This document shows positions 42,348-51,520 of a stretch of 59,341 bases of DNA, piece after piece. The notes beneath the pieces are model-generated. The model was not told where the DNA came from and did no database searches. It was given only the letters and a program-made list of their open reading frames with translations. The stretch is taken from positions 1-59,341 of the forward strand of contig UQHJ01000008.1 of the NCBI GenBank assembly GCA_900540885.1, in the 5' to 3' direction. The DNA is from an uncultured Prevotella sp. (GTDB taxonomy: Bacteria; Bacteroidota; Bacteroidia; Bacteroidales; Bacteroidaceae). The stretch's first letter is position 1; the number at the start of each line of letters is the position of its first letter. The translations under genes and the position numbers were made by a program.

Positions 42348-42944
42348 TTACGAATTACAGATCAGTTCGAAACCAGGAATCTTCTCGAATGCAGTACTGA
42401 GATCCATAACTTCAGGATGATTCTCATCACCGCCACTCTTCTTGAGAGAATTTACACCATCGTTATTCTTGATTGTGCAAACACAGTAGATTGGACCATG
42501 ATCAGCGGAGTCTGCAATAACCTCGAGATAGTCACCAGAATCGCTCTGAAGCTCAACACGGCCACCTTCTTCAGCATAAGTTACATCCTCTTCTTCTACT
42601 GCAGCATCGTAGTTCACGATGCATACATAGGCTTCATCGATCTCGTTGAGGTTAGCAATATTGATCTGTTCTGTCTCTTCCTCACCTTCTGAAGGCTCCT
42701 TGTTGTCTCCCATGTGAAGCATGAATGGGAATTCGTTAAGATTGCCAAGATCGCTTTTGCGTCCACGGTACTCGTTAGAGAAGATACCACCAACTTCGCC
42801 ATTCTTCTTCTTAAAGAACAAGCAAAGATCGAGATCGGTCGGAGAACTCCAGAAGAGTTTAACCTTCAACTTGCCACTGAATGTGAAGTCAGCAGCCTCA
42901 CCCTTACGTCTGAGGGTAATTTTCTTTTTTAATGTTACTGCCAT
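42348..42944 (-). CDS. TerD-domain protein, paralogue 2
   Basis: The 198-residue cytoplasmic protein opens with the basic strand AVTLKKKITLRRKGE and then shows TerD features: KLKVKLFWSSPTDLDLCLFF (the family's DLDxxxF), a GDN motif in FMLHMGDNKEPSEGEEETEQ followed by INIANLNEIDEAYVCIVNYD, equivalent to the HxGDNxxGxGxGDDExIxxxL stretch that binds Ca2+. TerD proteins occur in tellurite-resistance and stress clusters and are thought to form Ca2+-dependent assemblies at membranes. It is about half identical by eye to the neighbouring 42981-43559 gene. Confidence 0.8.
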   Translation of the reverse strand: MAVTLKKKITLRRKGEAADFTFSGKLKVKLFWSSPTDLDLCLFFKKKNGEVGGIFSNEYRGRKSDLGNLNEFPFMLHMGDNKEPSEGEEETEQINIANLNEIDEAYVCIVNYDAAVEEEDVTYAEEGGRVELQSDSGDYLEVIADSADHGPIYCVCTIKNNDGVNSLKKSGGDENHPEVMDLSTAFEKIPGFELICNS

Positions 42945-42980
42945 GATAGTAAAATTTATAAGTTATACTTTAATAATGAT

Positions 42981-43559
42981 TTATTCGCAAATAAGTGAGA
43001 ATCCTGGAATCTTATCGAATGCAGTACTTAGATCCATAACAACTCCTTCATTCATTACTGAGTTTTCGCCTTCGTGATTCTTGATTGAGCATACATGATA
43101 AACATGTCCTTGTTGTTCTGCATCAATAACTACTTCAAAGTAGTCACCATTATCACTCATAATCTCTATACGGCCAGAATCATGTGCGAAATTCACCTCT
43201 TCGCCTTCTATAGCCTTACCATAATTAAGAACACAAATATATGCAGTATCAATCTCGTTGAGGTTTGCAATATTTATCTGTTCTACAGACTCGCCACCTG
43301 CTTCTGGTTCAGCTTCGTCACCTTTGTGAAGCATATATGGAAACTCTGTTAGAGAACCTAGATCAGATTTTCTCTGACGAAATGCAGAAGAGAACACACC
43401 TCCTACATCTCCATCTTTCTTCTTAAAGAATATGCAAAGATCGAGATCTGTTGACGACTGCCACAGGAGCTTTACTTTCAAAAGACCTGTGAACGTGAAT
43501 TCTGCTGGCTTCTCCTTTCTGCGGAGGGTCACCTTGCGCTTTAACTGTACGCCTTCCAT
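42981..43559 (-). CDS. TerD-domain protein, paralogue 1
   Basis: The 192-residue protein repeats the layout of its neighbour: EGVQLKRKVTLRRKEKPAEF, then LLKVKLLWQSSTDLDLCIFF, an acidic HKGDEAEPEAGGESVEQ in place of GDN-rich loops, INIANLNEIDTAYICVLNYG, and a C-terminal VMDLSTAFDKIPGFSLI. Here the GDN motif is GDE and fewer acidic positions are kept, so Ca2+ binding may be weaker than in paralogue 2. Tandem paralogues of this sort could co-assemble. It starts 12 bases after the Hsp70-like/TPR gene. Confidence 0.8.
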   Translation of the reverse strand: MEGVQLKRKVTLRRKEKPAEFTFTGLLKVKLLWQSSTDLDLCIFFKKKDGDVGGVFSSAFRQRKSDLGSLTEFPYMLHKGDEAEPEAGGESVEQINIANLNEIDTAYICVLNYGKAIEGEEVNFAHDSGRIEIMSDNGDYFEVVIDAEQQGHVYHVCSIKNHEGENSVMNEGVVMDLSTAFDKIPGFSLICE

Positions 43560-43571
43560 TGTTTTGTTGTA

Positions 43572-46046
43572 TTAAAAATTAAAATCGTCGTTCGTAATTT
43601 TACCAGATGGTTTCGAAATACTTTTTTTCTCTAGTGGTTTATTTACCTTTACTGCTGAATCAAAGAAGTTATCATTTGATTTTGGCTTCTGAGGTTTTGT
43701 AGCAGGCTTTGCTTGTTTAGGCTTGGATCTTGGTGTGCCAAAGTCCCAACCAAAAGGATCGTTACCAGGTTTGGGTTGTGGTCCTCTCTTAGGGCCCTTT
43801 GGTTGTTCCGCTTCATCCACTTTTGTGAAGATTAATTTATTTAGATCTCGTACTTTGGCCTCCTGTGATGGGTCGAGGTTCATACGTCTCAGACTTGCCA
43901 ACTTCTTTTCCGCATCAGCAAAGTGTGAGCCAAGAATTAAATCTTTTATCTCCGCAATAGTTTGATCAAGCATTTTAAGTTCGTTTTCTGTCTTGAGCTT
44001 AGCTTCTGCTTTCTCTAACTTTGTACGAATATCAGGATTGTCCTTTATATCAAGTGCTTCTTTGCAAAGAGTGATAATGCGACTCCAGTCCTCTTCCCAT
44101 TGTGCAGAATCAATATCTCTAACAAGTTTTTCCCAATGCTTCCGGTCTTCCACCGCACGCTCCTTCGTGATGTTAATATCTGAAATACGAGCGCTCCACT
44201 TTCGTGAGTTTGTAAAATCGACCTCTATGAGTTCATTGCAGGCGGTTATAGCATCATCATATCGACCTTCATTCAATGCAGAATTAAGTTGATTGGAGAG
44301 TTTCTCTACTCTGCTATTAGTAGCTTGCTGTTCTTTTTTGATTCGAGTCTCGCGCTCAATAATATCCTTATAATCAACATCGAGAAGTTTAGCCTTTTGG
44401 AGTTCTTGAATAGCCTCAGAGTATGCTTTTTGTGCAATAAACAAATCGGCACGATTAAGGTATCTTTCGAGTTCTTTCTGACTCTTAATTCGACGAATTG
44501 AGTCCTCTTTGATACGTAATGCCTCTTTTGAGTCCGACATAAAACTAAGAGCTTCCTCTGCTTTGAATTTTGCAGCTTCGTAGTCGTTCTCATCGTATGC
44601 GGCTTTTGCTTGTTGAATCTTCTCTTTGTAATGATTCTGCTGAACAGACAATTCTGCTTTCTTACGCAGTGCCTCTTCGTGTTTTTGCTTTGCCTCTTCA
44701 TCATCCGGACGCAAGGTAAGAGCAATGTTAAAGAACTCCTCCATTTTGTCATAGTCATGCTCTCGTTCTGCATCATATCCCATGTCCATGGCATCCTTAA
44801 ATTTACGCTCTGCTTCTGTTGCTTCTTTTTCGATTGCAGCCTTTGCATCAGCTTCTTCCTTAGCGCGTTTCATGGCTGCAGCTTCCTCTTCTGCAATTTT
44901 GATACGACGAAGTTCCGCTTCTGCATTACCCCTCATCACATTTTGTGCAGCAGAGAACTGACTACAATCTATGAAAGTGTAAGCACTTACCAATGATGAC
45001 AAGTCTGAATCCTTGTAACTTACCATCTTGCAATCATCAAGATTATAGTAGCTACGTAATTCCTTCTTAAACTGAATGTTGGTAAATGTATTACCCAAGA
45101 ACAATATTCCTTTAATTTGTTCATGGCTTACACCTGCATCCTTAACAAAGCGAACAATTACGTTTATGATGTCCTTGACAATCTTATCTGTTCTCTCATC
45201 AATCTTTGATTTCTTGACTTGAACTGGATAATTCTTAAAAGGGTCACGAGATAAAGTTACGTTTGTGAGCTCAACTGGAATATAACTTCTTGCAGACGCT
45301 AACTTAACAAGCCAATCATCTACAAATTGATTCATTCTCAAATATTCAGACTCTCGTTCTTCCTTTGTTTTCAGCAAGTACTCTCTTTCATTTATATTAT
45401 CAACCACATTTTCTATCAAAGCACGGCTTCTAACATCGGTTCCAAGACCTTCAAGAACATCTTCCTTCTCTCTATTGAATAGATCATCTGTTTTCTGATA
45501 GAGTGCATAGTGAAGATTTTCATTACAAGCATTTAGAACAAGGTAATATCCATCTTCTGTATAGTTGCTTTTTTTAGCAGCATATTCCAAAGCCAGATGG
45601 CAAATACGCGCAACACTCTCCTGTACAATAAATCTTTCTTCTTTCAACTCCTCAATAAAGAGAAGACGTGAAGCCAAAGAAATGTCTTTTGAGAATGATA
45701 TGTAGGTGGTTATATCCCCATCTTCGTCCATATCCTTGCGTAAATCATCAAAAATCTTTGAAGACTTAAATATTCCCTTCATTGGTTGGGAACGTTTAAA
45801 CATGGTATATTGGGCCGAAGACTGAGTAATCAAAGAGAATACATCACCATAATAGTGAGGCTCGTTGTTACGAAACTTGCTCTGGAACCCCTTGCCATAG
45901 GAAATTTCGTCATTGGCAACATCTTCATAGAAATAGAGCCAAATGCGATCCTCGCGGTTAGGTAGATTTACAAGACGAGTGATACCGTCGGTGTTTACAG
46001 CACCGACAATATACCACTTGTCTATGTATAGAGCTAATGACTTCAT
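43572..46046 (-). CDS. degenerate Hsp70/actin-like protein fused to TPR/coiled-coil region
   Basis: The first 370 residues of this 824-residue protein look like a decayed actin/Hsp70 fold: MKSLALYIDKWYIVGAVNTD at the phosphate-1 position lacks the usual DxGTT, while QIKGILFLGNTFTNIQFKKE near 312 resembles the adenosine-side motif. Then come an Ala/Glu/Lys coiled coil (about 375-425), TPR-like pairs (EREHDYDKMEEFFNIALTLR, YDENDYEAAKFKAEEALSFM, LNEGRYDDAITACNELIEVD) and a Pro/Lys-rich tail (from 745) that ends NDDFNF. It is probably a scaffold for the intact Hsp70-like partner encoded just upstream. No membrane segment is seen. Confidence 0.7.
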   Translation of the reverse strand: MKSLALYIDKWYIVGAVNTDGITRLVNLPNREDRIWLYFYEDVANDEISYGKGFQSKFRNNEPHYYGDVFSLITQSSAQYTMFKRSQPMKGIFKSSKIFDDLRKDMDEDGDITTYISFSKDISLASRLLFIEELKEERFIVQESVARICHLALEYAAKKSNYTEDGYYLVLNACNENLHYALYQKTDDLFNREKEDVLEGLGTDVRSRALIENVVDNINEREYLLKTKEERESEYLRMNQFVDDWLVKLASARSYIPVELTNVTLSRDPFKNYPVQVKKSKIDERTDKIVKDIINVIVRFVKDAGVSHEQIKGILFLGNTFTNIQFKKELRSYYNLDDCKMVSYKDSDLSSLVSAYTFIDCSQFSAAQNVMRGNAEAELRRIKIAEEEAAAMKRAKEEADAKAAIEKEATEAERKFKDAMDMGYDAEREHDYDKMEEFFNIALTLRPDDEEAKQKHEEALRKKAELSVQQNHYKEKIQQAKAAYDENDYEAAKFKAEEALSFMSDSKEALRIKEDSIRRIKSQKELERYLNRADLFIAQKAYSEAIQELQKAKLLDVDYKDIIERETRIKKEQQATNSRVEKLSNQLNSALNEGRYDDAITACNELIEVDFTNSRKWSARISDINITKERAVEDRKHWEKLVRDIDSAQWEEDWSRIITLCKEALDIKDNPDIRTKLEKAEAKLKTENELKMLDQTIAEIKDLILGSHFADAEKKLASLRRMNLDPSQEAKVRDLNKLIFTKVDEAEQPKGPKRGPQPKPGNDPFGWDFGTPRSKPKQAKPATKPQKPKSNDNFFDSAVKVNKPLEKKSISKPSGKITNDDFNF

Positions 46047-46070
46047 ATTATTTGGATTCCTTCCAACTTA

Positions 46071-49000
46071 TTACTGGTTAAAAGCTTTTCTAATCAAAGT
46101 GCTAAGGAAACAGATTCCTTCTGCGATGATGATGGGCTGATGATAGTGGAAACCTTCTCCAGACTTCGCTTTATCCTTAGCTTTCTTGTATTCTCTATCA
46201 TTGTTGCAAATGAAGCTTGCTATCTTGCTTGGAAGATCAGACAAATCATCACGTAACTCGCTATCAGCCTTAGCATAAAGCTTTGTCTTCTGGCTAACAA
46301 ATTCGATAAATATATCCATGAATGCCTCAAAGTTGGTGATTCCTGAGAAATCGAAGTTGCCCATATCGTCAGAGAAATAGTCTCCGGTAAGTTCATCCTC
46401 AACTGACAAACTCTTCATGCTACCTCCAGGAATAAGATACTTAACTCCTATTTCGCCACATATGTCACGGTCTTCAGCCTTCTGTTTCTTGACAACATCT
46501 TTAGGATCACACAGACCCTTAGCAACTTCTGCTTTATTGTCAACTTCAATTTCATCACGATACTTAACAGTTAACTCAACATTTGTTACGCAATGAACAC
46601 CGGCATTGAGGCAGGTTGAATAATACTCTCGAGTTGCACGGTTTCCTGCTGAATTGCGGAGCCAGTGGAAAATACGTCCACCCTTACCAAAAGAAAGAAT
46701 GTCAATTCGGTCGATGTTAACTAAGTTGTTATCTTTAATCGTCTTACCAATCAACATACCAGAATAGTACAAGAGCAGACCTGTTACATAAGCAGGGATT
46801 GTGAATACGAATTTTGCATCACGGTTGATTGTATCATAGAAGTTTTCGTAATCATCAAGAGTCTTCAACTGATCAAAGATATTATTCAAGTAGTAAGGAG
46901 CCTTGTTTGCTTCTGTCAAGACATCGCGGATATTGGATACATAAACTGCACGTTGGTTACTTTCGTGGAAGTTTACCAATGCTTGACGGAATGTTTCGGA
47001 CTTAATGACAGCATCGAAGAATACACCTGCTGCAAGACGGACAGAACTTTCACGGAACAATGTAGCCTTGTTTCCATTGTTAGGATCCTTCCCAAGAAGC
47101 AGAATATCGCTCGTGCTACCACCTACGTCAATACCAAGGAACATGTTATTGCCTGCTAGACCAAAATCTTGCGAGAGAGCAAAGCTACATACAGCTTCTG
47201 CCTCTGTAGGATAGCTCTCATTGATCTCTGGCTTTCTACCTGTTGTGATTGGATAGATCTTCTGCAAATCGTTGAAAATCTTGTCATAGTCATTTACATC
47301 TGATTCCATCATAGAACCAGGATGGCTCCAACTGATTTCTTCGGGACGAATCTTATTTTTATAAAGGAATGCGCATGTCTGGAGCCAAATAGACTTCAGG
47401 TATGCACGCTTTTTTTCAAGTCCCTTCTCGTTGTCCAACCACTTCATGTTATAATGAAGAGTACCAGCCTGAGTCTTTATTTCAAATTCATCCATCTCGC
47501 GAACCACCACATTTGGACGGTTTACAGGAACACCTCCAGCAACTTCCTCAGATTGGTTGTAGCAGTTGTATCGTGAATCATGCTCATGCAACCATGATTT
47601 CAATTGTCCATTCTCTGCTGGGTAGTTAGTGAAGAATAAAAGTTCATCATTACCAGCATTGGCCTTCTTGTTATCATTCTCATTGCCGACAAGGACAGCA
47701 CGATTATTCTCAAACTGAACTGGCATAGCGCCCCGGTCATTTGCATTATAATAAACACAAGTGTTGTTACTACCAAAATCGATTCCAACTACAGCAGTAC
47801 TCTTCATGTCGATGGAAGACAGATCCTTTATAATGCTATGACGAAGCATCAGGTAACCAGCACGCTCATCGTGACCACCCTTTTGCACAGTGGCTAAAAG
47901 ACCTTCAAATGGCTTATCAGCTGCAATAATGTTGTACTTTGGAAGATCTTCAACCTTACCTGCAGGATAAGTAATTAAAGGTTTAATGTGTACCCCAAGT
48001 TCTTCGTTTGGTGCTGCCTCATACTGTGGAGTAAAGAATTTTTCGTTACCATCACGGATGATATTTCCTTCAAACTTGAAAATAGGTTGGAACTTGTTCT
48101 TAGCATCAGCAGTGAACTCCGTATACATATAATACTTATTCCACCGGTCAGACACAAAGTTTGGCCACATGATAACGCGTCCCATATCTTCCATCCATTC
48201 AATCTGGTACTCACGAGTGTTGAGTGTTACGCTTTCACCATCAATTTCAACTACCATAGAAACAGAAAGCATATCGCCATTATCACTAATTGAAGCTGTA
48301 ATATGGCTATTACCTCCTGCATTGTAATCTAGCAATTCAGCAAAGCGATTTTTGAAAATGTCTATACCCATCTCTGAAAGAGGTATAGTGAAATAGCACG
48401 TAGATCCAGAATGTAGATCCTTTACCTGTAAATAATAAACAGGTGCTTCAGAACGCTTCTGGCGTTGTTCCGCATCCTCAGCCCAACCAAGTACATAACT
48501 GTCAGAACTGAGAAGATTTTGAATGTCGCCAATCTCCTGATAGTCTGTCCCATTGACATATGTAAATGTAAAGTCTGGCTTCATGTATACAGGAACATCG
48601 CTACAGAACAACACATTGAATGGACAAGACAAAGCACCGTAAGTTGGGATGGGACCCATATTACGCAGATTTCCATGAGCCTTCTGGAGAATTTCAGATT
48701 CCCAATCACGGCTCATACTCTTGAAGCCATCAATATTTACTCGCTGCTCATCCTGACGGAACTGGTTAACCTTGTTCTCGAAAGCATCAAGGTTGCCATT
48801 CATATTCTTGACAAACAGATAGAGCTTTTGTAACTGGTCTGGTGAGAGATATGGCATTGGATCCTCCAACTTACCATTTCTATACCAGCTAATATCATTC
48901 ATGCCATTCAGGTTTGAATAATTCACGCCAGTAAAAACACCCGTCAGTGGTGATGTCCCACCAATAAGTTGGTCCTTATAATACAACAGATGAATGTATG

Positions 49001-49463
49001 GCTGTGCATCAGGATCTTTAGCAAGAACATCCTGATTGCTCCAAATATCTTTGTCGTTGAAAAGCATACGGCCGAATGCAGAAGCAATTTCATAATCACC
49101 TCCCTTTGCATTCATGACTACAGGTTTTGAAATGCGAATGCGATCTGAGTACAAAGCCATCAAAGCCAATAGACCTCTCCACTCTCCGTGAAGCATCTCA
49201 TAAAACTGGGTAAGACCAGAGTTTGAAATTGCAGGATCAGGATTTGCCAAAGTTTCAAGCGCAAACTTAAAAAGCTTTGCTCGTGCCCATGGCGTAGGTA
49301 CGCCTGAAATTAGTGCAGCAATTTTGTCTGCACTTACATCTTCGAGAATTTTTCCTGTTTGGATTCCCTGGATATAGGAAGACGCCATGTTCAGGTCATT
49401 CCAATTACCCTGTGTGCCAGTTGTAAGAGTTGTATAGCTCTTTATCAATAAAGCTTTAGACAT
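46071..49463 (-). CDS. giant actin/Hsp70-like ATPase
   Basis: The 1130-residue cytoplasmic protein has an Hsp70/actin ATPase in its C-terminal half: phosphate-1 VVGIDFGSNNTCVYYN (near 557), phosphate-2 FLGIDVGGSTSDILLLG (near 776) and an adenosine-type motif ILSFGKGGRIFHWL (near 921). The N-terminal 550 residues are unlike Hsp70 chaperones; they include beta-rich segments and no recognised motif, so client or partner binding may lie there. The substrate-binding domain of DnaK is absent. It directly follows the tubulin-like gene with an 11-base gap. I infer a nucleotide-driven assembly factor rather than a general chaperone. Confidence 0.75.
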   Translation of the reverse strand: MSKALLIKSYTTLTTGTQGNWNDLNMASSYIQGIQTGKILEDVSADKIAALISGVPTPWARAKLFKFALETLANPDPAISNSGLTQFYEMLHGEWRGLLALMALYSDRIRISKPVVMNAKGGDYEIASAFGRMLFNDKDIWSNQDVLAKDPDAQPYIHLLYYKDQLIGGTSPLTGVFTGVNYSNLNGMNDISWYRNGKLEDPMPYLSPDQLQKLYLFVKNMNGNLDAFENKVNQFRQDEQRVNIDGFKSMSRDWESEILQKAHGNLRNMGPIPTYGALSCPFNVLFCSDVPVYMKPDFTFTYVNGTDYQEIGDIQNLLSSDSYVLGWAEDAEQRQKRSEAPVYYLQVKDLHSGSTCYFTIPLSEMGIDIFKNRFAELLDYNAGGNSHITASISDNGDMLSVSMVVEIDGESVTLNTREYQIEWMEDMGRVIMWPNFVSDRWNKYYMYTEFTADAKNKFQPIFKFEGNIIRDGNEKFFTPQYEAAPNEELGVHIKPLITYPAGKVEDLPKYNIIAADKPFEGLLATVQKGGHDERAGYLMLRHSIIKDLSSIDMKSTAVVGIDFGSNNTCVYYNANDRGAMPVQFENNRAVLVGNENDNKKANAGNDELLFFTNYPAENGQLKSWLHEHDSRYNCYNQSEEVAGGVPVNRPNVVVREMDEFEIKTQAGTLHYNMKWLDNEKGLEKKRAYLKSIWLQTCAFLYKNKIRPEEISWSHPGSMMESDVNDYDKIFNDLQKIYPITTGRKPEINESYPTEAEAVCSFALSQDFGLAGNNMFLGIDVGGSTSDILLLGKDPNNGNKATLFRESSVRLAAGVFFDAVIKSETFRQALVNFHESNQRAVYVSNIRDVLTEANKAPYYLNNIFDQLKTLDDYENFYDTINRDAKFVFTIPAYVTGLLLYYSGMLIGKTIKDNNLVNIDRIDILSFGKGGRIFHWLRNSAGNRATREYYSTCLNAGVHCVTNVELTVKYRDEIEVDNKAEVAKGLCDPKDVVKKQKAEDRDICGEIGVKYLIPGGSMKSLSVEDELTGDYFSDDMGNFDFSGITNFEAFMDIFIEFVSQKTKLYAKADSELRDDLSDLPSKIASFICNNDREYKKAKDKAKSGEGFHYHQPIIIAEGICFLSTLIRKAFNQ

Positions 49464-49474
49464 AGCGTATCAAA

Positions 49475-51091
49475 TTAGTTTATGTTATAGATTTTGCAAA
49501 GCGTATCATAAACGAGCTTATAGAAACGCTCTCCAGTATTTGTAATCGTTGTCGGGGTTCCGTTATGTAGTGTTTTTATAAATTCTTCCTTAAAAGAATT
49601 GAATTTGGAGCCAAAGAAGCCAACAGAGAAAGTCCAATCCTTACCAATGCCTTCATTCCTATACAAGTTCTTGTTCCAATCGTATTTGTGCAATTCCTTC
49701 ATAGTATGGAATGCAAACAACTTAGGGTTAAAAAGGAAATTATCACCACCACCAGCAGAACGATGAATTTGACGAATCCATCCTTCTGCAAATTCGTCAT
49801 TTACCTTACGAACATTGAAGAGACTAAAATATTTCTTCAAGTACTCAACTTGGTTTACATCCATTCCGTCGAATCCTGTAATTTCCTTATGATTACCGCA
49901 ACGAACACCCTCAACAAAGTCAATATTAGGATCGTTACAGAGGAATGAGAATGCTATAAGCATGCCGAATTTCTTCGCAAAGTCTTTGTCATAGTTATCC
50001 TTGTTGCCAACGAAATCCTTGAATTCAAACTTGCCCGATCCATCAACTGCACGATACACATAGTCCGTTTCACCAGCACTCTTATTCTCCTTCAAATGAG
50101 CTATGTCACAATTAAAGAAGTCAAGAGCAGCACTTGCTGCAAGGAGTTCTATGTAGTGCGAATCATTCTTTTGTTCACCACCACCCGTAATGGTCTTGGT
50201 TATCTTGTCCTTTTCACGTACCATAGGATCCCAACCCTGTCCGTCTGTTCCCATCATATAGAAACGCTGGTACGTATTCTTGACAGTTGTATCATCATCA
50301 TAGAACATCATTGCAACCTGGGAATTTAATGCAAATTTGTCACTGGTAGCTATAACCTTTTGGTCTTTCAATTCTTCTGCGGAAGGAGCCTTGAAACTGA
50401 AATATGCAGTCAAGAGTGTTGATGCAAAGTATGCTCGACCTAAAATGTTGGCTGCACCATTACTCATAATACTTGCAGCCTCAGAAATAGCCTGAGGTAT
50501 AATAGGGATAGAAGAAGCTCCAGTTCCTCCAAATACAGAGCCTAAAATAAAGACTTTGGGATCGCTACCACCATTGCATGCTTGAATAAGAACTTGAAGG
50601 AACTGCTTCAGTTCATTATCCATACGTGAACGTGCAGCCTCAATAATCGAGTGATACATCATCATGGAACCGAGATGAGTTTGTGCTCGATATCCATGAC
50701 GCAAATTGAAGTTCTCTACATTATCTGTAAGAACCAAATCTGCCAAGTCTGCCTCCTCAGGATTATTATACTTGGTATTACCATAGTTAAAAACATCATT
50801 GAAGGTACTCTTTTTTTCGTAGTTAGGACTGAACTCATAATATTTTATATCAGCAGAAAAGAACGTATCTGTCAATGACGTGCGATTTGCCTTATCCAAA
50901 TTTTTAGCATTAACATAGGCTTCTTTGACCTCTTTTAATCGAGAAAAATTACCATTGTTCTTATCGGTGTCAAGAGCTAAAAGGTGTATCTCAGTATCGT
51001 CAAACATGCCCATTGCACAAAGATGAATCAAGGACTCAATGCAACGCATGCCGGTACCACCGATACCCATTACGAAATACTGTTTTGCCAT
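49475..51091 (-). CDS. tubulin/FtsZ-superfamily protein
   Basis: The 538-residue protein begins with a Rossmann-type loop, KQYFVMGIGGTGMRCIESL (8-20), then ALDTDKNNGN, and has the tubulin signature loop at about 187-197: LGSVFGGTGASSIPIIPQAI, the counterpart of GGGTGSG. It fits the non-FtsZ tubulin-like families found in bacterial operons with vWA proteins, which comparative genomics has linked to membrane remodelling. It is far longer than FtsZ's core and lacks the FtsZ C-terminal peptide. It lies between a three-TM protein and the actin/Hsp70-like gene, so tubulin- and actin-type proteins are co-expressed. Confidence 0.78.
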   Translation of the reverse strand: MAKQYFVMGIGGTGMRCIESLIHLCAMGMFDDTEIHLLALDTDKNNGNFSRLKEVKEAYVNAKNLDKANRTSLTDTFFSADIKYYEFSPNYEKKSTFNDVFNYGNTKYNNPEEADLADLVLTDNVENFNLRHGYRAQTHLGSMMMYHSIIEAARSRMDNELKQFLQVLIQACNGGSDPKVFILGSVFGGTGASSIPIIPQAISEAASIMSNGAANILGRAYFASTLLTAYFSFKAPSAEELKDQKVIATSDKFALNSQVAMMFYDDDTTVKNTYQRFYMMGTDGQGWDPMVREKDKITKTITGGGEQKNDSHYIELLAASAALDFFNCDIAHLKENKSAGETDYVYRAVDGSGKFEFKDFVGNKDNYDKDFAKKFGMLIAFSFLCNDPNIDFVEGVRCGNHKEITGFDGMDVNQVEYLKKYFSLFNVRKVNDEFAEGWIRQIHRSAGGGDNFLFNPKLFAFHTMKELHKYDWNKNLYRNEGIGKDWTFSVGFFGSKFNSFKEEFIKTLHNGTPTTITNTGERFYKLVYDTLCKIYNIN

Positions 51092-51114
51092 ATTCGCGTA
51101 ATTATTAGATTGTT

Positions 51115-51501
51115 TTATGCATTCTTTTCTTTACCCAGAATAGAACCGAATTTCTTGTGTCTGAAGGTAAACATGAGAATTATACCACCAATAAGATATA
51201 CGCCCAAGTTAATAAAGATACTTATGAAATTTGTATCAGAGAACATACTTTGCCAACCTACATTTGTAATATTGGGCTTAACAAAGAGATCGTTGTATAT
51301 GTAGAAAAACGCGGCTGCAGCAAGACCTAAAATTACATACCAAATTCTACGGGTAATGTAAGAACGGTCATTGCCACCTTTAAAGGCAATCAATGATGCA
51401 ACTAAAAATGAAACACCTAAAGCTACTGCACCTACAATCGCAGCATAAACCATAGTCTCGTCCTGTAAAGACTGAAGAGCGGGAAGAGTTGTTATTCTCA
51501 T
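51115..51501 (-). CDS. three-helix membrane protein
   Basis: The 128-residue product has three hydrophobic helices (about 17-37, 50-68, 90-112) with a conserved-looking GGNDRSYITRRIWYVI loop between the first two and a basic C terminus (RHKKFGSILGKEKNA). I do not recognise the family. It lies 19 bases after the vWA-like lipoprotein and 23 before the tubulin-like gene, so it is a likely membrane anchor for the cytoplasmic complex. Confidence 0.7.
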   Translation of the reverse strand: MRITTLPALQSLQDETMVYAAIVGAVALGVSFLVASLIAFKGGNDRSYITRRIWYVILGLAAAAFFYIYNDLFVKPNITNVGWQSMFSDTNFISIFINLGVYLIGGIILMFTFRHKKFGSILGKEKNA

Positions 51502-51520
51502 ATGTCCTATATTTTTATAT

